This document shows positions 1-7,977 of a stretch of DNA of 58,481 nucleotides, piece by piece. The notes below the pieces were generated by a model. The model had not been told where the DNA came from. It did not search any database and saw only the letters and a program-made list of their open reading frames with translations. Numbering within the stretch: the first letter of the stretch is position 1; each line of letters starts with the position of its first letter. This stretch comes from Actinobacteria bacterium UBA4426 (GTDB taxonomy: Bacteria; Actinomycetota; Actinomycetes; S36-B12). Location: contig DGQA01000036.1 in the NCBI GenBank assembly GCA_002390705.1, positions 6,376 through 64,856 of the forward strand, read 5' to 3'. The position numbers and the translations under genes were made by a program.

Positions 1-2
1 TG

Positions 3-1433
3 TTGGGCGAAAACGGCGCGGGCAAGAGCACCTTGGTCAAAATGATTTACGGGCTCTATCGACCTGATGAAGGCGAGATCAAGATTAAGGGCGAGACTGT
101 CCGACTAAGCGGCCCTCGTGAGGCAATTCGTCGTGGGGTAGGCATGGTTCACCAGCATTTTCAACTGGTACCCGTTTTTACGGTCGCTGAAAATGTGATT
201 CTTGGGGACGAACCCCGAAGGCTTTCTTTTATTGAAAAACGTAAGGCCATAAAGAAAGTCACGGCTTTGGCTGAAAAGCATGGCATGGCTGTGGATCCGA
301 AGGCTCTTGTCCGAGACTTACCGGTGGGAGCTCAGCAGCGGGTGGAGATCCTGAAGGCGCTATACCGCCGAGCAGACATATTGATCATGGACGAACCCAC
401 AGCTGTATTGACGCCTCAGGAGACGGACGAACTTCTAAACACCATGAAGGGATTTGCTGCTAATGGAGTAGCAGTAATCTTCATTACCCACAAGCTTCGC
501 GAAGTTTTGGCGATAGCGGACAAAATCGAAGTTTTGCGAAGCGGCAAAGTGGTGGGCACGACAACTCCCGCTGAAGCCGATCAAGCGAAACTTGCTCAGA
601 TGATGGTGGGAAGAAGCGTTCTGCTATCTGTTGAAAAGAGTGCATCGAGTCCAAAGGAAATAGTCCTTGACGTTGTTGGTTTTTCTTCCGATAGTGACAT
701 CGGGCTGCCCGCTATCCGCAATGTCGACTTGACGGTCCGTTCTGGTGAAATCGTGGGTATCGCGGGAGTCGAGGGGAACGGGCAGCGTGAACTGGTTGAG
801 GCACTTACCGGGATACGTAAGTCAACCGCCACCAAATTCACTATTAATGACGAGAACGCCATTGGCGCAGGCCCCCATGAAATCCATGGCATGCACGTAG
901 GACATGTTCCCGAGGATAGAGAAAAAGATGGCCTCGTAGCTCAGTATTCCATTGCAAATAACATGGTGTTAAACCGTTTTGATGAACCCGAGTTTTCTCG
1001 TAGAGGGATTCGAAATATGGATGCGGTAAATAGTCAGGCCACGAAACTGGTGAAAGACTTTGATGTGCGAACGCCATCGATCAAGACACCGGCTAATTCC
1101 CTGTCAGGTGGAAATAAGCAAAAGGTCGTGATAGCTCGCGAACTTTCGGCAAATCCAAGTTTGCTCATAGCTTCCCAACCCACTCGTGGCGTCGATGTGG
1201 GTTCGATTGAGTTCATTCATTCGCAAATCATTTCCGCTCGTGATAAGGGTGCGGCCGTCCTATTGGTTTCAGCCGAACTTGATGAAGTCCTTGGTCTCTC
1301 CGATCGGATTTTAGTGATGTATGACGGACAGATTGTGGCTGAACTTGAGGGCGCTAGCGCAGATCGGGCCGAGATCGGGCGGCTCATGGCTGGTGGTCAT
1401 TCCGAGATGGCGGAAGAAAGCTCACATGGTTGA
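3..1433 (+). CDS. Nucleoside/sugar-type ABC transporter ATP-binding protein (5' partial)
   Basis: This is a tandem-ATPase subunit of an importer of the RbsA/YufO (NupO) class, which powers uptake of ribose-like sugars or nucleosides with a BMP-family lipoprotein. The window edge removes the first few dozen residues, so the visible protein begins at Walker A of the first domain (GENGAGKST). The first domain also has the signature-like LPVGAQQR and Walker B ILIMDEPTA. The second domain shows GVEGNGQRE in place of a strict Walker A, then LSGGNKQK and LIASQPTRGVD, the asymmetric pattern typical of the family. The next gene, thymidine phosphorylase, starts 8 bases before this stop, so the two are probably co-translated. 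That context favours nucleosides as substrate. No permease gene follows; any permeases or binding protein must lie upstream, outside the window. Confidence 0.9.
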   Translation: MGENGAGKSTLVKMIYGLYRPDEGEIKIKGETVRLSGPREAIRRGVGMVHQHFQLVPVFTVAENVILGDEPRRLSFIEKRKAIKKVTALAEKHGMAVDPKALVRDLPVGAQQRVEILKALYRRADILIMDEPTAVLTPQETDELLNTMKGFAANGVAVIFITHKLREVLAIADKIEVLRSGKVVGTTTPAEADQAKLAQMMVGRSVLLSVEKSASSPKEIVLDVVGFSSDSDIGLPAIRNVDLTVRSGEIVGIAGVEGNGQRELVEALTGIRKSTATKFTINDENAIGAGPHEIHGMHVGHVPEDREKDGLVAQYSIANNMVLNRFDEPEFSRRGIRNMDAVNSQATKLVKDFDVRTPSIKTPANSLSGGNKQKVVIARELSANPSLLIASQPTRGVDVGSIEFIHSQIISARDKGAAVLLVSAELDEVLGLSDRILVMYDGQIVAELEGASADRAEIGRLMAGGHSEMAEESSHG

Positions 1434-2715
1434 GCCATTCTCAGCTGTTGACGTAATCAAAGCCAAGCGTCAAAAACAAGAACTCTCCACACCGCAAATT
1501 GATTGGGTGATTGACGCCTACACGCGTGGCGCTGTGGCTGATGAACAGATGGCGGCCCTGGCCATGGCCATTTTGCTCAACGGCATGAACCAACAAGAAA
1601 TTGTTCAGTGGACCCAGGCAATGATCAACAGTGGCGAGCGGATGGACTTCAGTAACATCACGGTTCCGACCGTGGACAAGCATTCAACGGGTGGCGTGGG
1701 GGACAAGATCACGCTACCGCTCGCCCCACTTGTCGCAGCGTGCGGAGCCGCAGTCCCACAACTCTCGGGTCGGGGTCTTGGTCACACCGGTGGCACTTTA
1801 GACAAGATGGAAAGCATTCGGGGTTGGCGCGCGGACCTTAGCAACGACGAAATGCATCAGATCCTGCAAAAGGTGGGGGCAGTTATTTGTGCTGCAGGTC
1901 CGGGGCTTGCTCCCGCAGATAAAAAACTGTACGCCTTACGTGATGTAACTGCCACAGTGGAAGCGATTCCGCTGATTGCTTCCAGCATCATGAGCAAGAA
2001 AATCGCCGAGGGTGCGAGCGGACTGATTCTTGATGTGAAAACCGGGAATGGTGCATTCATGTCTGACCCAAATATGGCGCGTGAACTTGCTCAAACTATG
2101 GTCAATCTAGGCAAAGATGCCGGAGTGAATACTCGAGCGCTGATCACGGCGATGGATGTCCCCCTCGGCTTGGCGGTCGGTAACGCACTAGAAGTGCAAG
2201 AAAGCATTGAGATCCTGCAAGGTGGCGGGCCAGCCGATGTCCGCGAGCTCACCCTTAGATTGGCACGAGAAATGCTTGAGATTGTCGGAATCGCTACCGA
2301 CCCGGAAGAAAAACTCGACAACGGTCAAGCGTTTGACGTCTGGAAAGCCATGGTCGCAGCCCAAGGGGGAGACAATGATGCGCCGCTACCCACTGCAAAA
2401 TTCGAACACACCATCACGGCTGGCTCAACGGGAACCGTGACCGGTATGAATGCTTTGGCTGTCGGCATTGCCGCGTGGCGACTCGGAGCGGGCCGAGCCA
2501 GAAAAGAAGACCAAGTGTCCCTTGGCGCGGGCATTGCATTGCATGCGAAGCCCGGACAAGAAATTCAAGCGGGCCAACCACTGCTCACCATGTTCACCGA
2601 TGAAGAGGGCAGGTTCGAAGTCGCACAACAAGCATTGGATGAAGCACCTATTACGATTGGGTCTTCTGACCAGCGAATTGATCAGCTTCCCCTTATTGTT
2701 GAGCGCATCAGTTAA
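1426..2715 (+). CDS. deoA: Thymidine phosphorylase
   Basis: This 429-residue protein cleaves thymidine or other pyrimidine nucleosides with phosphate to give the base and (deoxy)ribose-1-phosphate. The family signature is clear: KHSTGGVGDK (phosphate site), a following LSGRGLGHTGGTLDK glycine-rich stretch, then VKTGNGAFM. A typical C-terminal alpha/beta domain ends with VGIAAWRLGAGR and a biotinyl-like HAKPGQ segment. I chose the ATG at 1426, which overlaps the preceding ABC gene by 8 bases; a longer frame runs further upstream but would lie wholly inside the ABC gene. Length matches the family (about 430-440). The product deoxyribose-1-phosphate would feed the phosphopentomutase-like enzyme and DeoC encoded at 7-9.6 kb. 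Pyrimidine-nucleoside phosphorylase (Pdp) specificity cannot be excluded. Confidence 0.93.
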   Translation: MVEPFSAVDVIKAKRQKQELSTPQIDWVIDAYTRGAVADEQMAALAMAILLNGMNQQEIVQWTQAMINSGERMDFSNITVPTVDKHSTGGVGDKITLPLAPLVAACGAAVPQLSGRGLGHTGGTLDKMESIRGWRADLSNDEMHQILQKVGAVICAAGPGLAPADKKLYALRDVTATVEAIPLIASSIMSKKIAEGASGLILDVKTGNGAFMSDPNMARELAQTMVNLGKDAGVNTRALITAMDVPLGLAVGNALEVQESIEILQGGGPADVRELTLRLAREMLEIVGIATDPEEKLDNGQAFDVWKAMVAAQGGDNDAPLPTAKFEHTITAGSTGTVTGMNALAVGIAAWRLGAGRARKEDQVSLGAGIALHAKPGQEIQAGQPLLTMFTDEEGRFEVAQQALDEAPITIGSSDQRIDQLPLIVERIS

Positions 2716-2724
2716 AGGAGCAAA

Positions 2725-3102
2725 ATGCCAGAGCTAATTCCTGCCCCCGTCCAGATCCCGGTTCCTGGCGGAAAAGTTATTGAAGAATATGCCGGTCATG
2801 TCGCCACGGGCGACGACCGAGTGTCCATTGCCCACATGGTGGCTCCGGCAGGGTGGACCGAGCCCGAACAAACCCCAGAGTTTGATGAATTCACCGTTGT
2901 GTTGGAAGGTTCGCTCACCGTTGATTCTGAGCATGGGCCCACACTCGTGAAGGCTGGTCAAGCAATTGTTGCTCGAGGTGGAGAGTGGGTCCGTTATCAC
3001 ACCGAAGACGGAGCCCGCTACATGTCAATCTGTGTCCCGGCTTTCATGCCAGACACGGTGCACCGTGCTGACGAGGATCACAACGTGTACGACCCGGAGT
3101 AA
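2725..3102 (+). CDS. Small cupin-domain protein
   Basis: This 125-residue protein is a single-domain cupin with a compact beta-barrel pattern: an upstream segment with VSIAHMVAPAGW, then FDEFTVVLEGSLTVD (first cupin motif region) and a second motif around VKAGQAIVARGGEWVRYHTE. It starts 9 bases after the thymidine phosphorylase stop with a good AAAGGAG ribosome-binding site, so it belongs to the same transcription unit. Members of this group are often annotated as ethanolamine-utilisation-like or generic cupins; metal ligands are incomplete compared with classical cupins, so the catalytic role is unknown. By position it may act on a nucleoside or pentose intermediate, but that is only inference. 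Confidence 0.8.
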   Translation: MPELIPAPVQIPVPGGKVIEEYAGHVATGDDRVSIAHMVAPAGWTEPEQTPEFDEFTVVLEGSLTVDSEHGPTLVKAGQAIVARGGEWVRYHTEDGARYMSICVPAFMPDTVHRADEDHNVYDPE

Positions 3103-3170
3103 AAAACCGTCAGAGCCAACTTGCACGATGCGCAGAGGTCACGGCCGGGATCGCACCAGCGCAGGTGGGC

Positions 3171-3182
3171 TAAGTTAGGGAT
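3171..3182 (+). promoter_or_regulatory. Leaderless-type -10 element for add
   Basis: TAAGTT occupies -12 to -7 relative to the A of the add ATG at 3183. No Shine-Dalgarno sequence lies between it and the start, so transcription probably begins at the start codon. Confidence 0.55.
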
Positions 3183-4313
3183 ATGAGTATTGACGCCGCA
3201 GTATCTTTCCCCGTCCCCCTTGATGTGATCATTGAAGCCCCGAAGGTGTTACTCCATGACCACCTTGATGGTGGGTTGCGACCGCAAACCGTAATCGATC
3301 TCGCGGCAGCGTCCGGGTATTCCGAACTTCCTGCGACAGATGCAGAGTCACTGGGTCGCTGGTTTTCAGAGGCCGCTTACTCGGGTTCCCTTGAGCGTTA
3401 CCTCGAAACCTTTAAGCACACGGTGGGGGTTACCCAGAGCGTTGACGCTCTTTCCCGGGTTGCGCGCGAATGTGCTGAAGATTTGGCGGCCGACGGTGTG
3501 GTGTACGCCGAAGTGCGTTTTGCCCCTGAGCTCCACGTGGAAAAAGGACTGGCTGAGCGGGAGATCATCGATGCTGTTCTTGATGGTTTTGAGTCTGGTG
3601 TTGTTGCAGCCGCTAGCAGCGGTCGGACTATTCGGATTGGGGTGCTACTCACTGCCATGCGAACGGCCGCGAATTCACGTTCGATCGCTGAACTCTCCGT
3701 CCAGTATCGTGACAAGGGAGTTGTCGGCTTTGACATCGCTGGTGCAGAGGCTGGCTTTCCGCCCACCCGCCACCTTGACGCTTTCGAGTATTTGCGTCGA
3801 GAGAATGCTCATTTCACCATTCACGCGGGCGAGGCTTTTGGACTACCTTCTATTTGGGAAGCGATTCAATGGTGTGGGGCAGACCGGTTAGGCCATGGTG
3901 TTCGCATCATGGATGACATCACAATTCAGCCAGATGGATCGGTCGAGCTGGGAAATCTCGCGGCATACGTCCGCGACCGACGCATTCCGTTGGAGCTGTG
4001 TCCCACCTCTAATGTCCAGACCGGTGCTGCCGAATCCATCGCATCCCATCCCATTGGTGTGTTGCGCACACTTGGTTTCCGAGTCACAGTGAATACGGAT
4101 AACCGCCTAATGTCAGGCACTTCCATGTCACACGAGATGGATCTACTGAGCCAAGCATTTGGCTGGGGGCTAAAAGACATGCAGTGGTTGACAACTAACG
4201 CGATGAAGAGCGCATTTATTGGATTTGACGAGCGATTAGAAATCATCAACAGTCAAATCAAGCCTGGGTACGCCCGCGTTCGCTCAGAACTGGAAATGCG
4301 ACTGAATGGTTAA
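3183..4313 (+). CDS. add: Adenosine deaminase
   Basis: This 376-residue enzyme hydrolyses adenosine and deoxyadenosine to inosine and deoxyinosine. All zinc-site elements are present: HDHLDGGL near residue 28 supplies the two N-terminal histidines, IHAGEAFG near residue 215 supplies the third histidine and catalytic glutamate, LGHG near 238 the catalytic histidine, and VNTDNRLMSG near 303 the aspartates. LELCPTSN is the standard substrate-side motif. The LHDHLDGGLRP variant is the form usual in Actinobacteria. The gene appears to have its own leaderless promoter, 80 bases after the cupin gene. Its inosine product is the natural substrate of the purine nucleoside phosphorylase at 9663-10490. 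Confidence 0.95.
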   Translation: MSIDAAVSFPVPLDVIIEAPKVLLHDHLDGGLRPQTVIDLAAASGYSELPATDAESLGRWFSEAAYSGSLERYLETFKHTVGVTQSVDALSRVARECAEDLAADGVVYAEVRFAPELHVEKGLAEREIIDAVLDGFESGVVAAASSGRTIRIGVLLTAMRTAANSRSIAELSVQYRDKGVVGFDIAGAEAGFPPTRHLDAFEYLRRENAHFTIHAGEAFGLPSIWEAIQWCGADRLGHGVRIMDDITIQPDGSVELGNLAAYVRDRRIPLELCPTSNVQTGAAESIASHPIGVLRTLGFRVTVNTDNRLMSGTSMSHEMDLLSQAFGWGLKDMQWLTTNAMKSAFIGFDERLEIINSQIKPGYARVRSELEMRLNG

Positions 4314-4661
4314 ATGACGAGTCCTGGTGAGGTAACTTATGTCCTCTATTCGCGGCACATGGATTGAAGGCTAGGACTGCATTTAACCGGTGCGCCCCTC
4401 ACTGGGTCGGATCCGGTCAGTCATGGATCGAGTTGATACAGATCTTGAAATCGCCGAAGACATTGTGGGAATCACCGGGAAAGTGATTGAAGCGAGTGGT
4501 CGCGTTGAGGCTGAAACTTCCCCTTGTTTCCCTTGATAGGAGCCCAACCGGATTGCCCAGTAAATTGGTATTGAGACCCCTAGTCAATTTATTGACAGGG
4601 CGACCCTAGTGACGCCCGGCATGGTTGTGAGCACAGATCAAAGTCCATGAGCGAGAGTCAG
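4314..4661. other. Intergenic gap with one possible small ORF
   Basis: This 348-base gap lies between the convergent add and aldehyde dehydrogenase-like genes. A small plus-strand frame runs from a GTG at 4390 (or ATG at 4423) to a TGA at 4534-4536 and encodes 37 to 48 residues containing DRVDTDLEIAEDIVGITGK. It has codon-like composition but no ribosome-binding site and I do not recognise the product. It could be a small gene or a remnant. A short palindrome GTCAAT-TT-ATTGAC lies near 4583-4596. No convincing terminator was found. Confidence 0.35.
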
Positions 4662-5534
4662 TTACATCCCCAATGGGTGCCATACGGTTTTCACTTCGGT
4701 GAAAGCGCGTAAGCGTGAAAGGCTCGGGGTAGCTTGCCAATCGGGGTTTACTGGGGCACTACGTACTCGCTTGACTGTTCCGGCTGCTTCAATTTGGAGA
4801 GCTTTTTGTAGTTCGGGATCGGTTATTCCGGTGAGGTCGAGTGCGTTTACGTCACCGTGACTGGCAAGTGAAGGCATAATCTCAGCCGGGTCGCCGGTGA
4901 GAATGTTGATATTTCCGGCGATTACGTCACTAGTTGCCAGGCACTCACTGAGGGTGATCGCTGGGATAGGTGAGGCCGTGCTAGCAATTACTATGACGGA
5001 GTTTCCGCTGGTGATGATCGGCGCGATCACACTGATCAGCCCCAACAAGCTCGAATCCGCTGGGGCGACTGCTGCCACGACCCCGGTTGGCTCGGGAATG
5101 CTGAAGTTGAAAAATGGCCCGGAAACCGGGTTGGTGTTACCAAGTACTTGGGCGTACTTGTCGGCCCAACCCGCGTACCAGAGGACACGGTCAATCGCTT
5201 GGTCAGTTTGGTGGGTGGCTTTTTTGGCACTGACGGCTTCGGCGTCTTGTATGTCACTGATGAATTGGTCTTTGCGACCTTCCATTACCTCGGCGATTCG
5301 GTAAAGAACTTGCCCCCGGTTGTAGGCCGTGGCTTTTGACCATGAGTTGAAACCCGTGCGCGCTGCGAGGACGGCATCGCGGGCATCTTTTCGACTGGCC
5401 TTAGCAACATTTGCTAAGAACTCACCTTGACTATTTGTGGCTTCATAGGTGCGCCCTGATTCACTTCTTGGGAATGCTCCGCCCACAAAGAGTTTGTGGG
5501 TCTTTCGGACTTCAACGCGGTCGTTGCCGATCAT
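4662..5534 (-). CDS. Aldehyde dehydrogenase-like protein lacking the catalytic domain
   Basis: This 290-residue protein has a well-formed N-terminal aldehyde dehydrogenase region (LFVGGAFPRSESGRTYEATN, then a GVVAAVAPADSSLLG cofactor-loop segment and DVNALDLTGITDPELQ in place of the usual FTGSTAVG). After residue 245 it skips directly to a short C-terminal tail, RLRAFTEVKTVWHPLG, which resembles the oligomerisation tail of full-length enzymes. The catalytic cysteine and the LELGGK glutamate motif are absent, so it should not oxidise aldehydes by itself. Its ATG overlaps the stop of the full-length aldehyde dehydrogenase by 4 bases, with GAGGAG upstream, so the two are co-translated. I recall comparable short partners next to deoC in other Actinobacteria, so this is probably a conserved pseudoenzyme or partner subunit rather than a broken gene. 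Confidence 0.82.
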   Translation of the reverse strand: MIGNDRVEVRKTHKLFVGGAFPRSESGRTYEATNSQGEFLANVAKASRKDARDAVLAARTGFNSWSKATAYNRGQVLYRIAEVMEGRKDQFISDIQDAEAVSAKKATHQTDQAIDRVLWYAGWADKYAQVLGNTNPVSGPFFNFSIPEPTGVVAAVAPADSSLLGLISVIAPIITSGNSVIVIASTASPIPAITLSECLATSDVIAGNINILTGDPAEIMPSLASHGDVNALDLTGITDPELQKALQIEAAGTVKRVRSAPVNPDWQATPSLSRLRAFTEVKTVWHPLGM

Positions 5535-6973
5535 GAGGTCTCCTCGCTCGTGAGGTAGGCACCCAAGCCTTGCACGCCACCTTCGCGTCCGAAACCAGAT
5601 TCCTTGTAGCCGCCAAATGGGCTTGTCGGGTCAAAACGATTGAAGGTATTTGCCCAGACAACGCCGGCTCGAACTTTGTTGGCCATTGCGAGAATGCGGC
5701 TTCCCTTCTCGGTCCAGATTCCGGCACTGAGTCCGTAGGGAGTGTTATTCGCTTTCTCAATTGCTTCATCGGGGGTCCGGAAAGTGAGAACACTGAGTAC
5801 TGGTCCAAAAATTTCCTCGCGGGCAATACGGTGGGCCTGCGTGACGTTGGTAAACACTGTGGGAGCGAACCAGAAACCTTTCTGTGGAATCACGCAATCA
5901 GGACTCCAACGCTGGGCTCCCTCATCTTCACCACTCTTGGTCAAGTCAATAATTCGATCGAGTTGCTCACGTGAATTAATCGCACCGATATCGGTGTTTT
6001 TATCTAATGGGTCACCGAGGCGAAGCGTGACCAGTCTGCGTTTGAGGGAATCAATCGTTTGTTCAGCGATACTCTCTTGCAGCAGTAGTCGACTTCCAGC
6101 GCAGCAGACGTGCCCTTGATTGAAGAAGATACCGTTGACGATTCCTTCGACTGCTTGGTCAATCGGGGCATCATCGAAAACAATATTCGCCGCCTTGCCA
6201 CCCAGCTCAAGGGTTAACCTCTTGTGAGTTCCCGCGATTTGTCGTTGGATCGCTTGGCCCACCGCGGTGCTACCGGTGAATGCCACCTTGTTGACATCGG
6301 GATGCGCAACAAGCATTCGACCGGTCTCGCCGGCGCCGGTAATAATATTGACGACACCTGGGGGCAGGTCCGCTTGCTGGCAAATTTCTGCGAAGAGAAG
6401 AGCAGTGAGGGAAGTCGTTTCAGCTGGTTTGAGCACCACGGTATTCCCAGTTGCCAGGGCGGGAGCAATCTTCCACGCAAGCATAAGTAGCGGGAAATTC
6501 CACGGGATCACTTGAGCAACCACGCCCAGTGGACGGGGGTTATCGCCGTAACCGGCGAATTCGAGCTTGTCGGCCCAGCCTGCGTGGTAGAAAAAGTGAG
6601 CTGCTGCAATGGGAACGTCAACATCGCGACTTTCTCTGATTGGTTTGCCGTTATCGAGTGTTTCTAGGACAGCAAGCTCACGTGAACGCTCTTGGATGAG
6701 TCGAGCGATGCGAAAGAGGTACTTGCCACGATCGCGGCCGGACATCTTCGACCAGGTTTTGTCATAGGCCTTGCGTGCAGCCATCACGGCCGCATTGACA
6801 TCTTCCTCGTTGGCGTGCGCAATTTCGGCGAGAACTTCTTCGGTAGCGGGGTTAATTGTCTTAAACGGATTGCCATGTCCAGGGGTGAATTCGCCATTAA
6901 TGAACAGATCGTTGGAACTGTTAATGTTCACGATGGCGGTGGACTCCGGGGCCGGAGCATATTGGAAAGTCAT
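5531..6973 (-). CDS. Aldehyde dehydrogenase of the deoxyribose pathway
   Basis: This 480-residue NAD(P)-dependent aldehyde dehydrogenase has the complete family set: PWNFPLLM cofactor loop, AFTGSTAVGQ nucleotide site, TLELGGK with the general-base glutamate, and FFNQGHVCCAGSR with the nucleophilic cysteine. The C-terminus has FGGYKESGFGREGG. I chose the ATG at 6973, preceded by GAGAGAAGA at ribosome-binding distance; the frame continues upstream into deoC but that part has no family similarity. It lies 19 bases downstream of deoC, whose reaction releases acetaldehyde, so oxidation of acetaldehyde to acetate is the likely role. The dead partner gene follows immediately. Broader aldehyde specificity is possible. 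Confidence 0.92.
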   Translation of the reverse strand: MTFQYAPAPESTAIVNINSSNDLFINGEFTPGHGNPFKTINPATEEVLAEIAHANEEDVNAAVMAARKAYDKTWSKMSGRDRGKYLFRIARLIQERSRELAVLETLDNGKPIRESRDVDVPIAAAHFFYHAGWADKLEFAGYGDNPRPLGVVAQVIPWNFPLLMLAWKIAPALATGNTVVLKPAETTSLTALLFAEICQQADLPPGVVNIITGAGETGRMLVAHPDVNKVAFTGSTAVGQAIQRQIAGTHKRLTLELGGKAANIVFDDAPIDQAVEGIVNGIFFNQGHVCCAGSRLLLQESIAEQTIDSLKRRLVTLRLGDPLDKNTDIGAINSREQLDRIIDLTKSGEDEGAQRWSPDCVIPQKGFWFAPTVFTNVTQAHRIAREEIFGPVLSVLTFRTPDEAIEKANNTPYGLSAGIWTEKGSRILAMANKVRAGVVWANTFNRFDPTSPFGGYKESGFGREGGVQGLGAYLTSEETS

Positions 6974-6992
6974 GGGCGTCTTCTCTCTCGCT

Positions 6993-7943
6993 CTAATCAA
7001 TTGTGACGTAGTCGGGGCCCGAGTAATGGCCAGATAGCATTTTTTGTCGCTGCTGGAGCAGGTCGTTGAGCAAAGTAGAGGCTCCAAAGCGGAAAAGGTC
7101 CGGGGTGAGCCAAGCATCCCCCACGGTTTCATTCACCACAACCAAATATTTGATTGCGTCTTTACTTGTTTTGATTCCGCCAGCGGCCTTCACGCCAATC
7201 CTGACGTTCGTCTGCGTGTAATAGTCGCGGACAGCCTCTAGCATCACCAAGGTCACCGGCAACGTTGCTGCAGGAGCTACCTTGCCCGTGCTGGTCTTGA
7301 TGAAGTCAGCACCGGCTTTCATGGCAAGCCAGCTCGCTTTTCGGACATTGTCCAAAGTCTTTAACTCACCGGTTTCAAGGATTACTTTGAGGTGGGCGTC
7401 ACCGCATGCTTCCTTAATGGCAACTATTTCTTCAAAGACTTTGCCAAAATTCCCAGCAAGGAATGCCCCGCGGTCAATGACCATGTCAATTTCATCGGCG
7501 CCGGCAGCAACCGCCTCTCTCGTGTCAAGGAGCTTTACGCCGAGTGATGCCCGACCACTGGGGAATGCGGTAGCCACCGCGGCAACGTGGATCCGATCGC
7601 CGACAACTTCCCGCGCAGCGGGGACTAGGTCGCCGTAGACACACACAGCGGCAACGCTCGGCGTAGACGGGTTGGTCGGATCAGGATGCAGGGCTTTTGA
7701 GCACATTGCGGTGACTTTGCCCACAGTGTCCGCGCCTTCCAGCGTGGTCAGATCTACCATGGAAATTGCGGTGTCAATTGCCCATACCTTGGACTCTTTT
7801 TTAATCGACCGTGTTCCTAAGGCTGCTGCCCTGGCTTCAGCACCAACTTGGTCAACGCCAGAAAGCCCGGCGAGGAGCGCGTGCAGGCCCTTATGGCTTG
7901 AGGCGGACCGCATATTAGGGGACTGGCTATCGAGGGAAGACAC
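6993..7943 (-). CDS. deoC: 2-deoxyribose-5-phosphate aldolase
   Basis: DeoC splits 2-deoxyribose-5-phosphate into glyceraldehyde-3-phosphate and acetaldehyde. The 316-residue protein is a TIM barrel with the Schiff-base lysine in DFIKTSTGK and the second essential lysine in IGVKAAGG; VDMVIDRGAF matches the DEIDMVI strand. An N-terminal extension of about 50 residues, compared with the short E. coli enzyme, is common in Actinobacteria. The GTG at 7943 is supported by TAGGCT at exactly -12 to -7. Downstream genes are the two aldehyde dehydrogenase-family members; upstream on the same strand are the phosphosugar mutase and purine nucleoside phosphorylase further along, so the unit is a deoxynucleoside catabolic operon. 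Confidence 0.95.
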   Translation of the reverse strand: MSSLDSQSPNMRSASSHKGLHALLAGLSGVDQVGAEARAAALGTRSIKKESKVWAIDTAISMVDLTTLEGADTVGKVTAMCSKALHPDPTNPSTPSVAAVCVYGDLVPAAREVVGDRIHVAAVATAFPSGRASLGVKLLDTREAVAAGADEIDMVIDRGAFLAGNFGKVFEEIVAIKEACGDAHLKVILETGELKTLDNVRKASWLAMKAGADFIKTSTGKVAPAATLPVTLVMLEAVRDYYTQTNVRIGVKAAGGIKTSKDAIKYLVVVNETVGDAWLTPDLFRFGASTLLNDLLQQRQKMLSGHYSGPDYVTID

Positions 7944-7955
7944 GCACCAAGCCTA
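7944..7955 (-). promoter_or_regulatory. Leaderless-type -10 element for deoC
   Basis: On the minus strand TAGGCT sits at -12 to -7 from the GTG of deoC. The same bases could be misread as a weak ribosome-binding site, but spacing matches the -10 elements seen elsewhere in the window. Confidence 0.55.
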
Positions 7956-7977
7956 CCTGTTCGGGCGCTGAGATCGT

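Noticed and set aside
5570..6515. Several plus-strand frames opposite the aldehyde dehydrogenase gene
   Set aside because: They are complementary shadows of a certain gene and show no family motif.
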